NCBI RefSeq assembly: GCF_001244995.1
Contig: NZ_LN869529.1
Coordinates: 689,454 to 753,453, forward strand
Length of the DNA: 64,000 nt
Reading direction: 5' to 3'
Origin: Intestinimonas massiliensis (ex Afouda et al. 2020)
GTDB lineage: Bacteria > Bacillota > Clostridia > Oscillospirales > Oscillospiraceae
The notes beneath the pieces are model-generated. The model searched no databases and was not told the origin of the DNA. It saw only the letters and a program-made list of their open reading frames with translations. Below are positions 32,546-39,848 of the stretch, piece after piece. Position 1 is the first letter of the stretch. Every line of letters begins with the position of its first letter. The translations under genes and the position numbers were made by a program.

Positions 32546-34081
32546 ATGAATAAGAGACTCAAGGAAAAGATAGAGGAGGCCCTGTCCTCGGTCGTACCGA
32601 TCACGGCCATCGTGCTGCTGCTGAGCTTCACGATGGCGCCCATGCCGGTATCCTCCCTGATGCTCTTTCTGGTTGGAGCCCTGCTACTCATTGTAGGCGT
32701 GGGGCTCTTCTCGTTGGGCGTGGATCTGGCCATGATGCCCATCGGGGATGGGATCGGCAGCCAGATCTCCAAGGGGAAACGGCTCTGGAGGATCATTCCA
32801 CTGTGCTTTGTCATCGGCGTGTTTGTCACCATTGCCGAGCCGGACCTGACGGTGCTGGCCCGCCAGGTTCCCGCTGTTCCGGATCTGGTCATCATCCTCA
32901 CCGTGGCGGTGGGAGTGGGGGGGTTCCTGGCGGTAGCCGCGCTGCGGGCCAAGTTCGGCTGGCCCCTCAATAAGCTGCTCATCGGCCTGTACGGAGTGGT
33001 CTTTGTGATGGCCTTTCTGGTGCCCAAGGAGTTCCTGGCGGTGGCCTTCGATTCCGGCGGCGTCACTACAGGGCCCATTACGGTGCCGTTCATCATGGCA
33101 TTGGGCGCCGGCCTGACCGCGCTGCATGCCGGCCGCCGCTCCGAGGAGGACAGCTTCGGCGTGGTGGCCCTGTGCAGCATCGGCCCCATCCTGGCCGTCA
33201 TGGTGCTGGGGCTGTGCTACCGCACCTCAGAGCTCAGCTATACCCCGTTCTCCATCCCGGACCTGGAGACCACCGCCGATGTGGGGCAGTATTTTGCCGC
33301 CGGCCTGCCCGCCTACATGCAGGAGGTGGCGCTGGGCCTGCTGCCCATTGTGGCCTTTTTCACCCTGTTCCAGATCGTCTCCCTCCGGCTCAAGCGCAAG
33401 ACGGTCATCAAGATCGTGGTGGGTATGCTCTATACATATGTGGGGCTGGTGCTGTTCCTCACCGGCGTGAATGTGGGCTTCATGCCCGCCGGACATTACC
33501 TGGGGGCTCAGATCGCCGGGCTGCCCTACCGCTGGGTGCTGATCCCCATCGGCATGGTGGTGGGCTATTTCATCGTGGCGGCCGAGCCCGCCGTCCATGT
33601 CCTCAACCAGCAGGTGGAGGATCTGACGGGCGGCGCCATCCCGCAGAAGGCCATGGGGCTGGCGCTCTCCCTGGGTGTGGCTGTGGCCCTGGGCCTGGCC
33701 CTGACGCGGGTGCTGACCGGCATCTCCATTCTGTGGCTGCTGGTGCCGGGCTACGCCATCGCTTTGGGCCTCAGCTTCCAGGTGCCCAAGGTGTTCACCG
33801 CCATCGCCTTCGACTCCGGCGGCGTGGCTTCCGGGCCTATGACGGCCACCTTCCTGCTGCCCTTTACCATGGGAGCCTGTGAGGCGTTGGGAGGCAACGT
33901 GCTCACCGACGCCTTCGGCGTGGTGGCCATGGTGGCCATGACGCCGCTCATCGCCATTCAGGTCCTGGGCCTGGTCTACCAGTGGCGGATCGCCCACGGC
34001 CCCGAGGAGCTGGAGCTGGCCCTGGCGGAGGGCGCGGACGAGATCATAAGCTATACAGAGGAGGACGAGGCCGATGGGTGA
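32546..34081 (+). CDS. DUF1538 duplicated membrane protein
   Basis: 511 residues, about 12 membrane segments in two tandem repeats. Each half has PITAIVLLLSF- or PIVAFFTLFQI-like opening helices, an LGVDLAMMPIGDGIGSQI or TGVNVGFMPAGHYLGAQI loop, and a matching FDSGGVTTGPITVPF or FDSGGVASGPMTATF motif. The repeats suggest a transporter-like fold with pseudo-twofold symmetry. The substrate is unknown. It overlaps the next gene, a PII-like protein, by 8 bp, which suggests ligand-gated control of transport. Confidence 0.82.
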   Translation: MNKRLKEKIEEALSSVVPITAIVLLLSFTMAPMPVSSLMLFLVGALLLIVGVGLFSLGVDLAMMPIGDGIGSQISKGKRLWRIIPLCFVIGVFVTIAEPDLTVLARQVPAVPDLVIILTVAVGVGGFLAVAALRAKFGWPLNKLLIGLYGVVFVMAFLVPKEFLAVAFDSGGVTTGPITVPFIMALGAGLTALHAGRRSEEDSFGVVALCSIGPILAVMVLGLCYRTSELSYTPFSIPDLETTADVGQYFAAGLPAYMQEVALGLLPIVAFFTLFQIVSLRLKRKTVIKIVVGMLYTYVGLVLFLTGVNVGFMPAGHYLGAQIAGLPYRWVLIPIGMVVGYFIVAAEPAVHVLNQQVEDLTGGAIPQKAMGLALSLGVAVALGLALTRVLTGISILWLLVPGYAIALGLSFQVPKVFTAIAFDSGGVASGPMTATFLLPFTMGACEALGGNVLTDAFGVVAMVAMTPLIAIQVLGLVYQWRIAHGPEELELALAEGADEIISYTEEDEADG

Positions 34082-34781
34082 CGCTGTGATCAAGCTGATG
34101 GTGACCATTGTGGACCGGGGACGGAGCTCCAAGGCCGTGGACCTGTTTAAAGCCGCCGGCCTGCCCTTTCACTATGCCTGTCTGGGCCACGGCACAGCCA
34201 ATTCCGACATTCTGGACTATCTGGGCCTGGGGGAAACGCAGAAGGACGTGCTCCTCACCGCCGTCCCAGAGCCTGCGGCCCACGGCCTGCTGGTCCGGGC
34301 GGCGGAAAAGCTCCAGTTGTCAAGCCCTGGAAAGGGGATCATCTTTACTATGCCGCTGTCCAGCGTCAGTGGCGTGGTGTCTAAAATTCTCAATCGCTCG
34401 GCGGCCCGGGAGGACTGGGGCAGGGAACAGGAGGGAACGTCTATGGCAGAAAAGGGGAAAAATGACCTGGTGGTGGTGGTGGTGAACCACGGCTGCACCG
34501 ACCTGGTGATGGAGGCCGCCCAGGCGGCGGGAGCCAGAGGCGGTACCGTCCTGCACGCCCGCAGGCTGGGCTATGAGGAGGGGGAGCGGTCCGGAGAGGG
34601 GGCGGTCCGCCCGGAGAAGGAAATTGTAACCATCTTGGTACCGCGTTCCATCCGGCAGATGGTGATGGAGCGGGTGAGCAAGACCGCAGGAATCAACACG
34701 CAGGCGCGGGGCATCCTGTTTTCCCTGCCTGTAGATGAAATCGCGGGGCTGGCGCTGGCGGAGCCCCAGGCGGAGGTCTGA
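34074..34781 (+). CDS. Tandem PII-like regulatory protein
   Basis: 235 residues made of two PII-like units. Unit 1 (about 5-105) reads KLMVTIVDRGRSSKAVDLFKAAG ... PGKGIIFTMPLSSVSG; unit 2 (about 128-230) reads DLVVVVVNHGCTDLVMEAAQAAGARGGTVLHARR ... ARGILFSLPVDEIAG. PII proteins sense ATP/ADP, 2-oxoglutarate or other ligands and bind transporters. Fused units would give a pseudo-dimer rather than the usual trimer of single chains. Translated with the DUF1538 membrane protein by overlap. Confidence 0.78.
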   Translation: MGDAVIKLMVTIVDRGRSSKAVDLFKAAGLPFHYACLGHGTANSDILDYLGLGETQKDVLLTAVPEPAAHGLLVRAAEKLQLSSPGKGIIFTMPLSSVSGVVSKILNRSAAREDWGREQEGTSMAEKGKNDLVVVVVNHGCTDLVMEAAQAAGARGGTVLHARRLGYEEGERSGEGAVRPEKEIVTILVPRSIRQMVMERVSKTAGINTQARGILFSLPVDEIAGLALAEPQAEV

Positions 34782-34800
34782 GGGGGCCTTTGCGGACTGA

Positions 34801-34833
34801 AAAACGCGGACGGCAGAGCCGTCCGCGTTTTTG
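34801..34833. terminator. Bidirectional terminator
   Basis: AAAAACGCGGACGGC and GCCGTCCGCGTTTTT form a 15-bp perfect stem with loop AGA, between convergent PII-like and DUF4397 genes. Confidence 0.95.
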
Positions 34834-34842
34834 CGCGTGGAA

Positions 34843-35805
34843 TTAGAGGCTCTCCACGACCTGGACCTGCAAGGGCGGGGCGCCGTCCCAGCGGCCCAGC
34901 AGATAGAGAGAGTAGATGCTGTTGGCCTTGGCCTCTAGATAGAAGGAGGCCAGCGGACGCACGCCGCCGTAGTCGGATGAATCGTCATACGAGGCTACGG
35001 CGGGCAGATTGCCCACCGTCTCGATATCCGTGGGGTAGGGTGTGGGCAGCCAGGCGGCCTGCAGGATGGAAAAGCCGTACTCCTGAGGACGGGCCTGGCG
35101 GAAGGCGGTGACTTCTTTATAGCCTACATCGGAAAAGACCAGACGGCCGTCATCCAGAAAGATGTCCAGGGCGGGGCTGCCATAACACAGATTGACGGCC
35201 CGGATGCAGGCGCGTCCAGCAGGGCGGTTGTCGCAGGGCAGGTCGGAGATGCGCAGCAGGTCGAGGCCAGAGGAGGTATGTACCACGGCTATGGTGATGA
35301 GTTCCCCGGCACGGAAGGGCAGCGTCTGCTGAAACAGGATGGTGCGAGGGGTGTAGGCGCTGGTCACGGTGACCAGGCGGAAGCCGTCGGAGATCCGTGT
35401 GTAGCCGGTCCTGCCGCCGTAAGCCAGGCCGCTGGTCATCAACAGGGGGCCTACCGTGATGCGGACCGGCTCCAAACCCGCCGCCGCATGGAAAAAGCGC
35501 ACCGTGCAGTAGTGGGGGGACGGCGGGATGGAGGGGGCGCCGGCCGGGCACCCGGGCAATTCCGTTCGGCCGGTAACGGGGGGAAGCGGGGCCACGGAGA
35601 ACGGCTCCCTCTCCGTGTCCGGAGGCTCAAGCTGGCTCTCTTCGGGGAAGAAGGGGAAGGCGGCGGACGGTTCCGGCCCGGGGCCCTGCGGCGGTTCTTC
35701 GGGGGCCAGAGGGGGCAGGGGGGCTGCGGGCAGCGCCATCTCCGGTAGGACGTCCGGCGGATTGCGCCCGGCAGAGCGATTGCCCGGCGTGAAAGATTCA
35801 TCCAT
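34843..35805 (-). CDS. DUF4397 domain protein
   Basis: 320 residues. The first ~90 are Pro/Glu-rich and unstructured; a DUF4397 beta-sandwich follows (YCTVRFFHAAAGLEPVRITVGPLLM, RISDGFRLVTVTSA), then a second repeat-like half (RACIRAVNLCYGSPALDIFLDDGRLVFSDVGYKEVTAFRQ). No signal peptide is visible at the N-terminus, unlike many secreted DUF4397 proteins. Possibly a spore- or surface-associated protein; function unknown. Confidence 0.75.
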   Translation of the reverse strand: MDESFTPGNRSAGRNPPDVLPEMALPAAPLPPLAPEEPPQGPGPEPSAAFPFFPEESQLEPPDTEREPFSVAPLPPVTGRTELPGCPAGAPSIPPSPHYCTVRFFHAAAGLEPVRITVGPLLMTSGLAYGGRTGYTRISDGFRLVTVTSAYTPRTILFQQTLPFRAGELITIAVVHTSSGLDLLRISDLPCDNRPAGRACIRAVNLCYGSPALDIFLDDGRLVFSDVGYKEVTAFRQARPQEYGFSILQAAWLPTPYPTDIETVGNLPAVASYDDSSDYGGVRPLASFYLEAKANSIYSLYLLGRWDGAPPLQVQVVESL

Positions 35806-35950
35806 AATGAACGTGCGCTCCTTTCAATGGGTCTACCTCACTCTATGCGGAAAAGGGAATTGGGTGATAAAAGGGGCGAATCCTCTGGAGAAAACGGGGG
35901 AACTGCCGGAGCAAGATGGGAAACGGGGCCTCCATCCGGCGTATTGACGG

Positions 35951-35979
35951 TTGACGGGGCAAGAACGGGGCGATATACT
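35951..35979 (+). promoter_or_regulatory. marR-MATE promoter
   Basis: TTGACG, 17-bp spacer, TATACT, with the predicted start at about 35986 inside the candidate MarR operator. Confidence 0.75.
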
Positions 35980-35984
35980 ATCTT

Positions 35985-36002
35985 TTGTTGAATATGCAAC
36001 GA
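35985..36002 (+). promoter_or_regulatory. Candidate MarR operator
   Basis: TTGTTGAATATGCAACGA, an imperfect palindrome (TTGTTG and CAACGA half-sites) covering the transcription start of the marR-MATE promoter. Its position fits autorepression. Confidence 0.45.
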
Positions 36003-36028
36003 TGATAGAAAAATGAAAGAGGGGCAGT

Positions 36029-36484
36029 ATGAAAAAGACCTATTATCTGGGCCGGCACGCCTCAATCCTTTACCGGCAGGCCAACCGATTTTATGACCGG
36101 GAGCTGGCCCCGTACTGCATTGGCTGTGGGCAGCAGTTTTTCCTTTTGCGTATTTTTGAGCACCAGGGAATCAACGTACTGGACTTGGCGCGTCTGGGAC
36201 AGTTTGACAAGGGAACGGCCACCCGGGCGGTGCAGAAGCTGGAGGAGGAGGGGTATATCCGCTCCGAGCCGGACCCGCAGGACCGGAGGATGCGGCGGCT
36301 CTACACTACGCCGACGGCGGAACCCATCGTGCAGAAAGTGTTTGCCGCCCGGGAGCGGTGGAATGGGATCCTAACCCGGGGCATGTGCCAGGAGGAGATC
36401 GAGCAGGCGGACAAGCTGCTCGCCCACATGGCGGAAAATGCTCTGAACTACATCCGACAGGAGGGATTGGACCGTGAGCCCTGA
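36029..36484 (+). CDS. MarR-family transcriptional regulator
   Basis: 151 residues, winged-helix MarR fold: LGRHASILYRQANRFYDRELAPYCIGCGQQFFLLRIFEHQGI, recognition region FDKGTATRAVQKLEEEGYIRSEPDPQDRRMRRLYTT (wing D-R-R). The next gene, a MATE pump, starts 11 bp before its stop, so it most likely controls drug efflux. The Cys pair C-I-G-C near residue 30 might serve as a redox or metal sensor; that is speculative. Confidence 0.88.
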   Translation: MKKTYYLGRHASILYRQANRFYDRELAPYCIGCGQQFFLLRIFEHQGINVLDLARLGQFDKGTATRAVQKLEEEGYIRSEPDPQDRRMRRLYTTPTAEPIVQKVFAARERWNGILTRGMCQEEIEQADKLLAHMAENALNYIRQEGLDREP

Positions 36485-37904
36485 GCGTTCTGTCAGCGTG
36501 GAGGAGCGGGCGGCGGGCAATCCGCTGGGCTACCAGCCCATTGGACGGCTGCTGCTCAACTTCTCCATTCCGTCGGTCATTTCCATGCTGGTCAACTCCA
36601 TCTACAACATCGTGGATCAGATTTTCATCGGCCAGGGAGTCGGGGAGCTGGGCAACGCCGCTACCACGGTGTCCTTTCCCATGGTGACGATCATGCTGGC
36701 CTTTGCCACCCTCATTGGCTCCGGCGGCAGCGCCTACGCCGCCCTTAAGCTGGGGGAGGGGAAGAACGAAGAGGCCGACCGCACGCTTAACAACGTCTTT
36801 GTCATGGCGCTGGGGGCCGGAGTGCTCCTGCTGGCGTCGGGGCTGCTCTTTTTGGAGCCGATACTCCGGGTGTTCGGCGCGGGAGAGGCCGTGATGCCCT
36901 ACGCCAAGGACTACGCCTCCATCCTTTTGCTGGGAGCCCCCTTCAATATGATGGGCATCGCCCTGTCCAACATGGCGCGGACCGACGGTAGTCCCAGATT
37001 GTCCATGTACGGCATACTGATCGGCGCCATCTTGAACACGGTGCTGGATCCCATCTACATTTTTGTGTTTCACTGGGGGGTCAAGGGCGCCGCCATCGCT
37101 ACCATCACCTCCCAGATCATCTCTGCGGTGATCCTGCTGGCCTACTTTGCCACCCGCAGCCGGCACATGCGCTTCCGCCTGTCCGCCATGCGCCCGGAAG
37201 GGAGCATCTGGGGCCGGGTGGTGTCCTTGGGGATCTCCGCGGGCATTACCCAGGCGGTCTCTGTGATCATGCAGATTGTGATGAACAACTCCCTGCTGTA
37301 TTACGGCAGCCGCAGTGAGGTAGGCGCGGTGACGGCGCAGGCGGCCATGGGGATCGTGATGAAGGTAGCCATGATTCTGCTGGCCTTCTGCATCGGCATC
37401 GGCGTGGGGGCGCAGCCCATTCTGGGATTCAACCGCGGCGCACGAAAGTTTCATCGGGTCAAAGGCGCTTACCTCCGGGCCGTTGCGGCGGCTACGGTGG
37501 CGGTAACGCTGGGTTGGCTGCTGTGCCAGACCATCCCCCATGTGATTCTGAGCCTCTTTGGGTCGGCCAGCCCGGCTTTTACGGACTTTGCCGTCCGCAG
37601 CATGCGCATTTATCTGTTCGGCATCTTCTGCGCGGGATTTCAGGTGGTATCCACCAACTATTTTCAGGCTACCGGCCAGCCCCTGAAGGCGTCGCTGCTG
37701 TCCATGCTGCGGCAGCTTCTTCTGCTGATTCCGCTGCTGCTGATCCTGCCCCTTTTCTGGGGACTGGACGGCATCCTCTATGCAGGTCCCATTGCGGATC
37801 TTTCCTCCGGCGTGATCGTAGCCCTCTTTATCCTCCCGGAAATGCGAAAGCTGGACCGGCAGGTGCAGGAGGAGGACGCACGGGCCGCAGCTTCCGGGCG
37901 GTAG
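36474..37904 (+). CDS. MATE-family multidrug efflux transporter
   Basis: 476 residues, 12 membrane helices. LLNFSIPSVISMLVNSIYNIVDQIFIGQGVG is the family's first two helices, and the repeat begins again near ISAGITQAVSVIMQIVMNN. MATE pumps export cationic compounds with Na+ or H+. Start GTG 36474 inside marR is supported by a GGAGGGATTGGACC region and the coupling overlap. Confidence 0.93.
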   Translation: MSPERSVSVEERAAGNPLGYQPIGRLLLNFSIPSVISMLVNSIYNIVDQIFIGQGVGELGNAATTVSFPMVTIMLAFATLIGSGGSAYAALKLGEGKNEEADRTLNNVFVMALGAGVLLLASGLLFLEPILRVFGAGEAVMPYAKDYASILLLGAPFNMMGIALSNMARTDGSPRLSMYGILIGAILNTVLDPIYIFVFHWGVKGAAIATITSQIISAVILLAYFATRSRHMRFRLSAMRPEGSIWGRVVSLGISAGITQAVSVIMQIVMNNSLLYYGSRSEVGAVTAQAAMGIVMKVAMILLAFCIGIGVGAQPILGFNRGARKFHRVKGAYLRAVAAATVAVTLGWLLCQTIPHVILSLFGSASPAFTDFAVRSMRIYLFGIFCAGFQVVSTNYFQATGQPLKASLLSMLRQLLLLIPLLLILPLFWGLDGILYAGPIADLSSGVIVALFILPEMRKLDRQVQEEDARAAASGR

Positions 37905-37920
37905 CCCCCTTGATACGGAC

Positions 37921-37957
37921 AAAAAGCAAGCCACCGTACGCGGCGGCTTGCTTTTTG
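37921..37957 (+). terminator. Terminator after MATE gene
   Basis: AAAAAGCAAGCC and GGCTTGCTTTTT form a 12-bp stem with T run. Confidence 0.9.
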
Positions 37958-38089
37958 TCATTTCGGGACCGAAGGATTTTGACGTGCAAACAAGCGAAAA
38001 AGCAGTCGGACAGGGGAGAAGGCAAACGAGGGAAAGCGTTGCGCCGCAGCAGGTCGGGGCATTCGACAGAAGGTCGGAAAAAATAGGGG

Positions 38090-38118
38090 TTGCAATTTTC
38101 TGAAAAATGGGTTACAAT
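38090..38118 (+). promoter_or_regulatory. Promoter of SleB-like hydrolase gene
   Basis: TTGCAA, 17-bp spacer, TACAAT, about 50 bp before the start codon. Confidence 0.75.
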
Positions 38119-38170
38119 CTGGTTACAAAAAGTGAAGAACAAAAACAAACAGAAGGAGGAAGCACGTGAC

Positions 38171-39082
38171 ATGAAGTGGCGCACAGGATGTCTCATGCTT
38201 TGCCTGATGGTGGTGCTCCCCCTGGGAAGCAAGGCGCTGGCGGCGGAGGCCGCTACCGACGAAAAAGTGACGAATCTCTCCACACAGGTTGTCTTGGATG
38301 ACGTCCAGGCGGCGGAAATCGGCAGGGAACACGCAGCTTCTCTGCCCAGCGGCCCCCTGTATTTGGTGGACGGCGAGCTGGTAGGCGACGAGAACCTGAC
38401 CGTCTATCATGAGACCACCTATGTCTCTCTTCCGGAGTTCGTTCTGGCTCTGCAGCCGGACGCCTCGGTGTGCTGGGACGGCAGCCAGGTGGTAGTCCAG
38501 GCCAGCGGCCTGACCATGACGGCCAAGCCGGGCAACTGCTATATTGAGGCCAACGGCCGCGCACTGCATGTACCTGACGGCGTACTTTCCTTGAACAGCA
38601 GTACGCTGGTGCCGATTCGGACGGCGGCGCAGGCCATGGGGGCCTCGGTGGACTGGGACCAGGAGAACAGCATGATCTCGGTCCACAGCGGCACGGGCGC
38701 GATCACGCCGGCCGAGAGTTATTACGACAGCGACGACCTCTACTGGCTGTCTCACATCATCAACGCCGAAAGCGGCGGGGAGCCTCTGGAGGGGAAGCTG
38801 GCCGTGGGGACGGTGATCCTGAATCGGGTGTCCAGTCCCAGATTCCAGAATACCATCTATGGCGTGGTGTTTGCTCCGAACCAGTTTACGCCGGCCAGTA
38901 CTGGGGCTATCTACCGGGAGCCGAACGCGGAAAGCGTCCTGGCCGCGAAGCTCTGCCTGGAGGGAGTCCGGGTGGGAGGCGAGAGCCTTTATTTTGTGAA
39001 TCCGACCCGTGCGCCCAACAGTTGGGCGGCCCGGAACCGGCCTTATGTCACCACCATCGGCCACCACAGTTTCTATGCCTGA
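38171..39082 (+). CDS. Secreted cell-wall hydrolase (SleB type) with stalk domain
   Basis: 303 residues. Signal peptide MKWRTGCLMLCLMVVLPLGSKALA (cleavage near A-A-E), a copper-amine-oxidase-N-like stalk domain (about 85-180, SLPEFVLALQPDASVCWDG, LVPIRTAAQAMGASVDW), and a C-terminal hydrolase domain of the SleB family (about 195-303: HIINAESGGEPLEGKLAVGTVILNR, PNQFTPA). SleB enzymes cleave peptidoglycan, often spore cortex, via the Glu in INAES. Likely involved in wall turnover or germination. Confidence 0.88.
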   Translation: MKWRTGCLMLCLMVVLPLGSKALAAEAATDEKVTNLSTQVVLDDVQAAEIGREHAASLPSGPLYLVDGELVGDENLTVYHETTYVSLPEFVLALQPDASVCWDGSQVVVQASGLTMTAKPGNCYIEANGRALHVPDGVLSLNSSTLVPIRTAAQAMGASVDWDQENSMISVHSGTGAITPAESYYDSDDLYWLSHIINAESGGEPLEGKLAVGTVILNRVSSPRFQNTIYGVVFAPNQFTPASTGAIYREPNAESVLAAKLCLEGVRVGGESLYFVNPTRAPNSWAARNRPYVTTIGHHSFYA

Positions 39083-39085
39083 AAG

Positions 39086-39116
39086 AAAACCGGAGCCATT
39101 TCGGCTCCGGTTTTTT
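39086..39116 (+). terminator. Terminator after SleB-like gene
   Basis: AAAACCGGAGCC, loop ATTTC, GGCTCCGGTTTTTT. Confidence 0.92.
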
Positions 39117-39127
39117 CTCCAGAATGA

Positions 39128-39156
39128 TTGACAAACCGTGGCAATTATGGTATAGT
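39128..39156 (+). promoter_or_regulatory. Promoter of the tRNA-Ser pair
   Basis: Perfect TTGACA, 17-bp spacer, TATAGT, about 35 bp before the first tRNA. Confidence 0.8.
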
Positions 39157-39194
39157 AAATCTCGCGTTTGGCGCGCGGGCGGTACTCGGTCTGT

Positions 39195-39281
39195 GGAGAG
39201 ATGTCCGAGTGGTTTAAGGAGCCGGTCTTGAAAACCGGTGACTCGAAAGAGCCGTGGGTTCGAATCCCACTCTCTCCGCCA
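39195..39281 (+). tRNA. tRNA-Ser (anticodon TGA)
   Basis: Acceptor stem GGAGAGA/TCTCTCC, anticodon loop CTTGAAA with TGA, long variable arm typical of serine tRNA, T loop GGTTCGAATCC, encoded CCA. Confidence 0.95.
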
Positions 39282-39315
39282 TTTATTTTCCATATTGATA
39301 TGTGTCGATTGGCTT

Positions 39316-39406
39316 GGAGAAGTACCCAAGTGGCCGAAGGGGCTCCCCTGCTAAGGGAGTAGTGTGGGAAACCGCAGCGAGGGTTCAAATCCCTCCTTCT
39401 CCGCCA
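39316..39406 (+). tRNA. tRNA-Ser (anticodon GCT)
   Basis: Acceptor GGAGAAG/CTTCTCC, anticodon loop CTGCTAA with GCT, long variable arm, T loop GGTTCAAATCC, encoded CCA. The integrase relic begins 135 bp downstream, so the 3' end is a candidate attachment site. Confidence 0.95.
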
Positions 39407-39415
39407 TAAGGTAAG

Positions 39416-39465
39416 ACCCTTGCAATTACTGAAAACTCAGTGGTTGCAAGGGTTTCCTTTTGTCT
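39416..39465 (+). terminator. Terminator of the tRNA transcript
   Basis: ACCCTTGCAA and TTGCAAGGGT form a 10-bp stem followed by TTCCTTTTGTCTTTT. Confidence 0.8.
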
Positions 39466-39540
39466 TTTGCTTAAGATGATTTAAGAAGTAACGCGCTTCT
39501 TTCACAGCGCTTACGACACAGAATCTACACAGAATTTCGG

Positions 39541-39848
39541 TTAGTTTTGGCGCAGCTTTTCATTGATGAGCTGCGCCGTTTTTTTGCGATGCGTATCTCG
39601 AACATGAGTGTAAATATCCTGGGTCATCGCCGCCGTAGAATGGCCTAAAAAGTCCTGCGCGTCCTTTATTTACATCCACGTCGCATTCAAAGAGCATGGT
39701 TGCAGAGCTGTGCTGGAGCTCGTGCGCGGTCGTAGATATTCCAGTTTGCTCTGCGTATTCATTCCATAGCCTCTGGTATTGCATCTCGGTCAAGTGCATT
39801 TTCCCGTTGTCCTCTGAGAAGATGTAGATGGAATCCGCCTTCGCCGCC
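39541..39848 (-). pseudogene. int: Tyrosine integrase remnant (C-terminal, frameshifted)
   Basis: The minus strand reads SIYIFSEDNGKM, then TTAHELQHSSATMLFECDVDV, the integrase box around the second catalytic Arg (normally HxLRH). After a frame change it reads DAQDFLGHSTAAMTQDIYTHVRDTH with the catalytic Tyr, and ends in EKLRQN-stop. A TAAATAAA repeat at the break suggests a 4-bp duplication. The Arg of HxLRH is Gln here and the N-terminal two-thirds are lost, so it is inactive. It sits just downstream of tRNA-Ser, as integrases of tRNA-targeting elements do. Confidence 0.85.
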
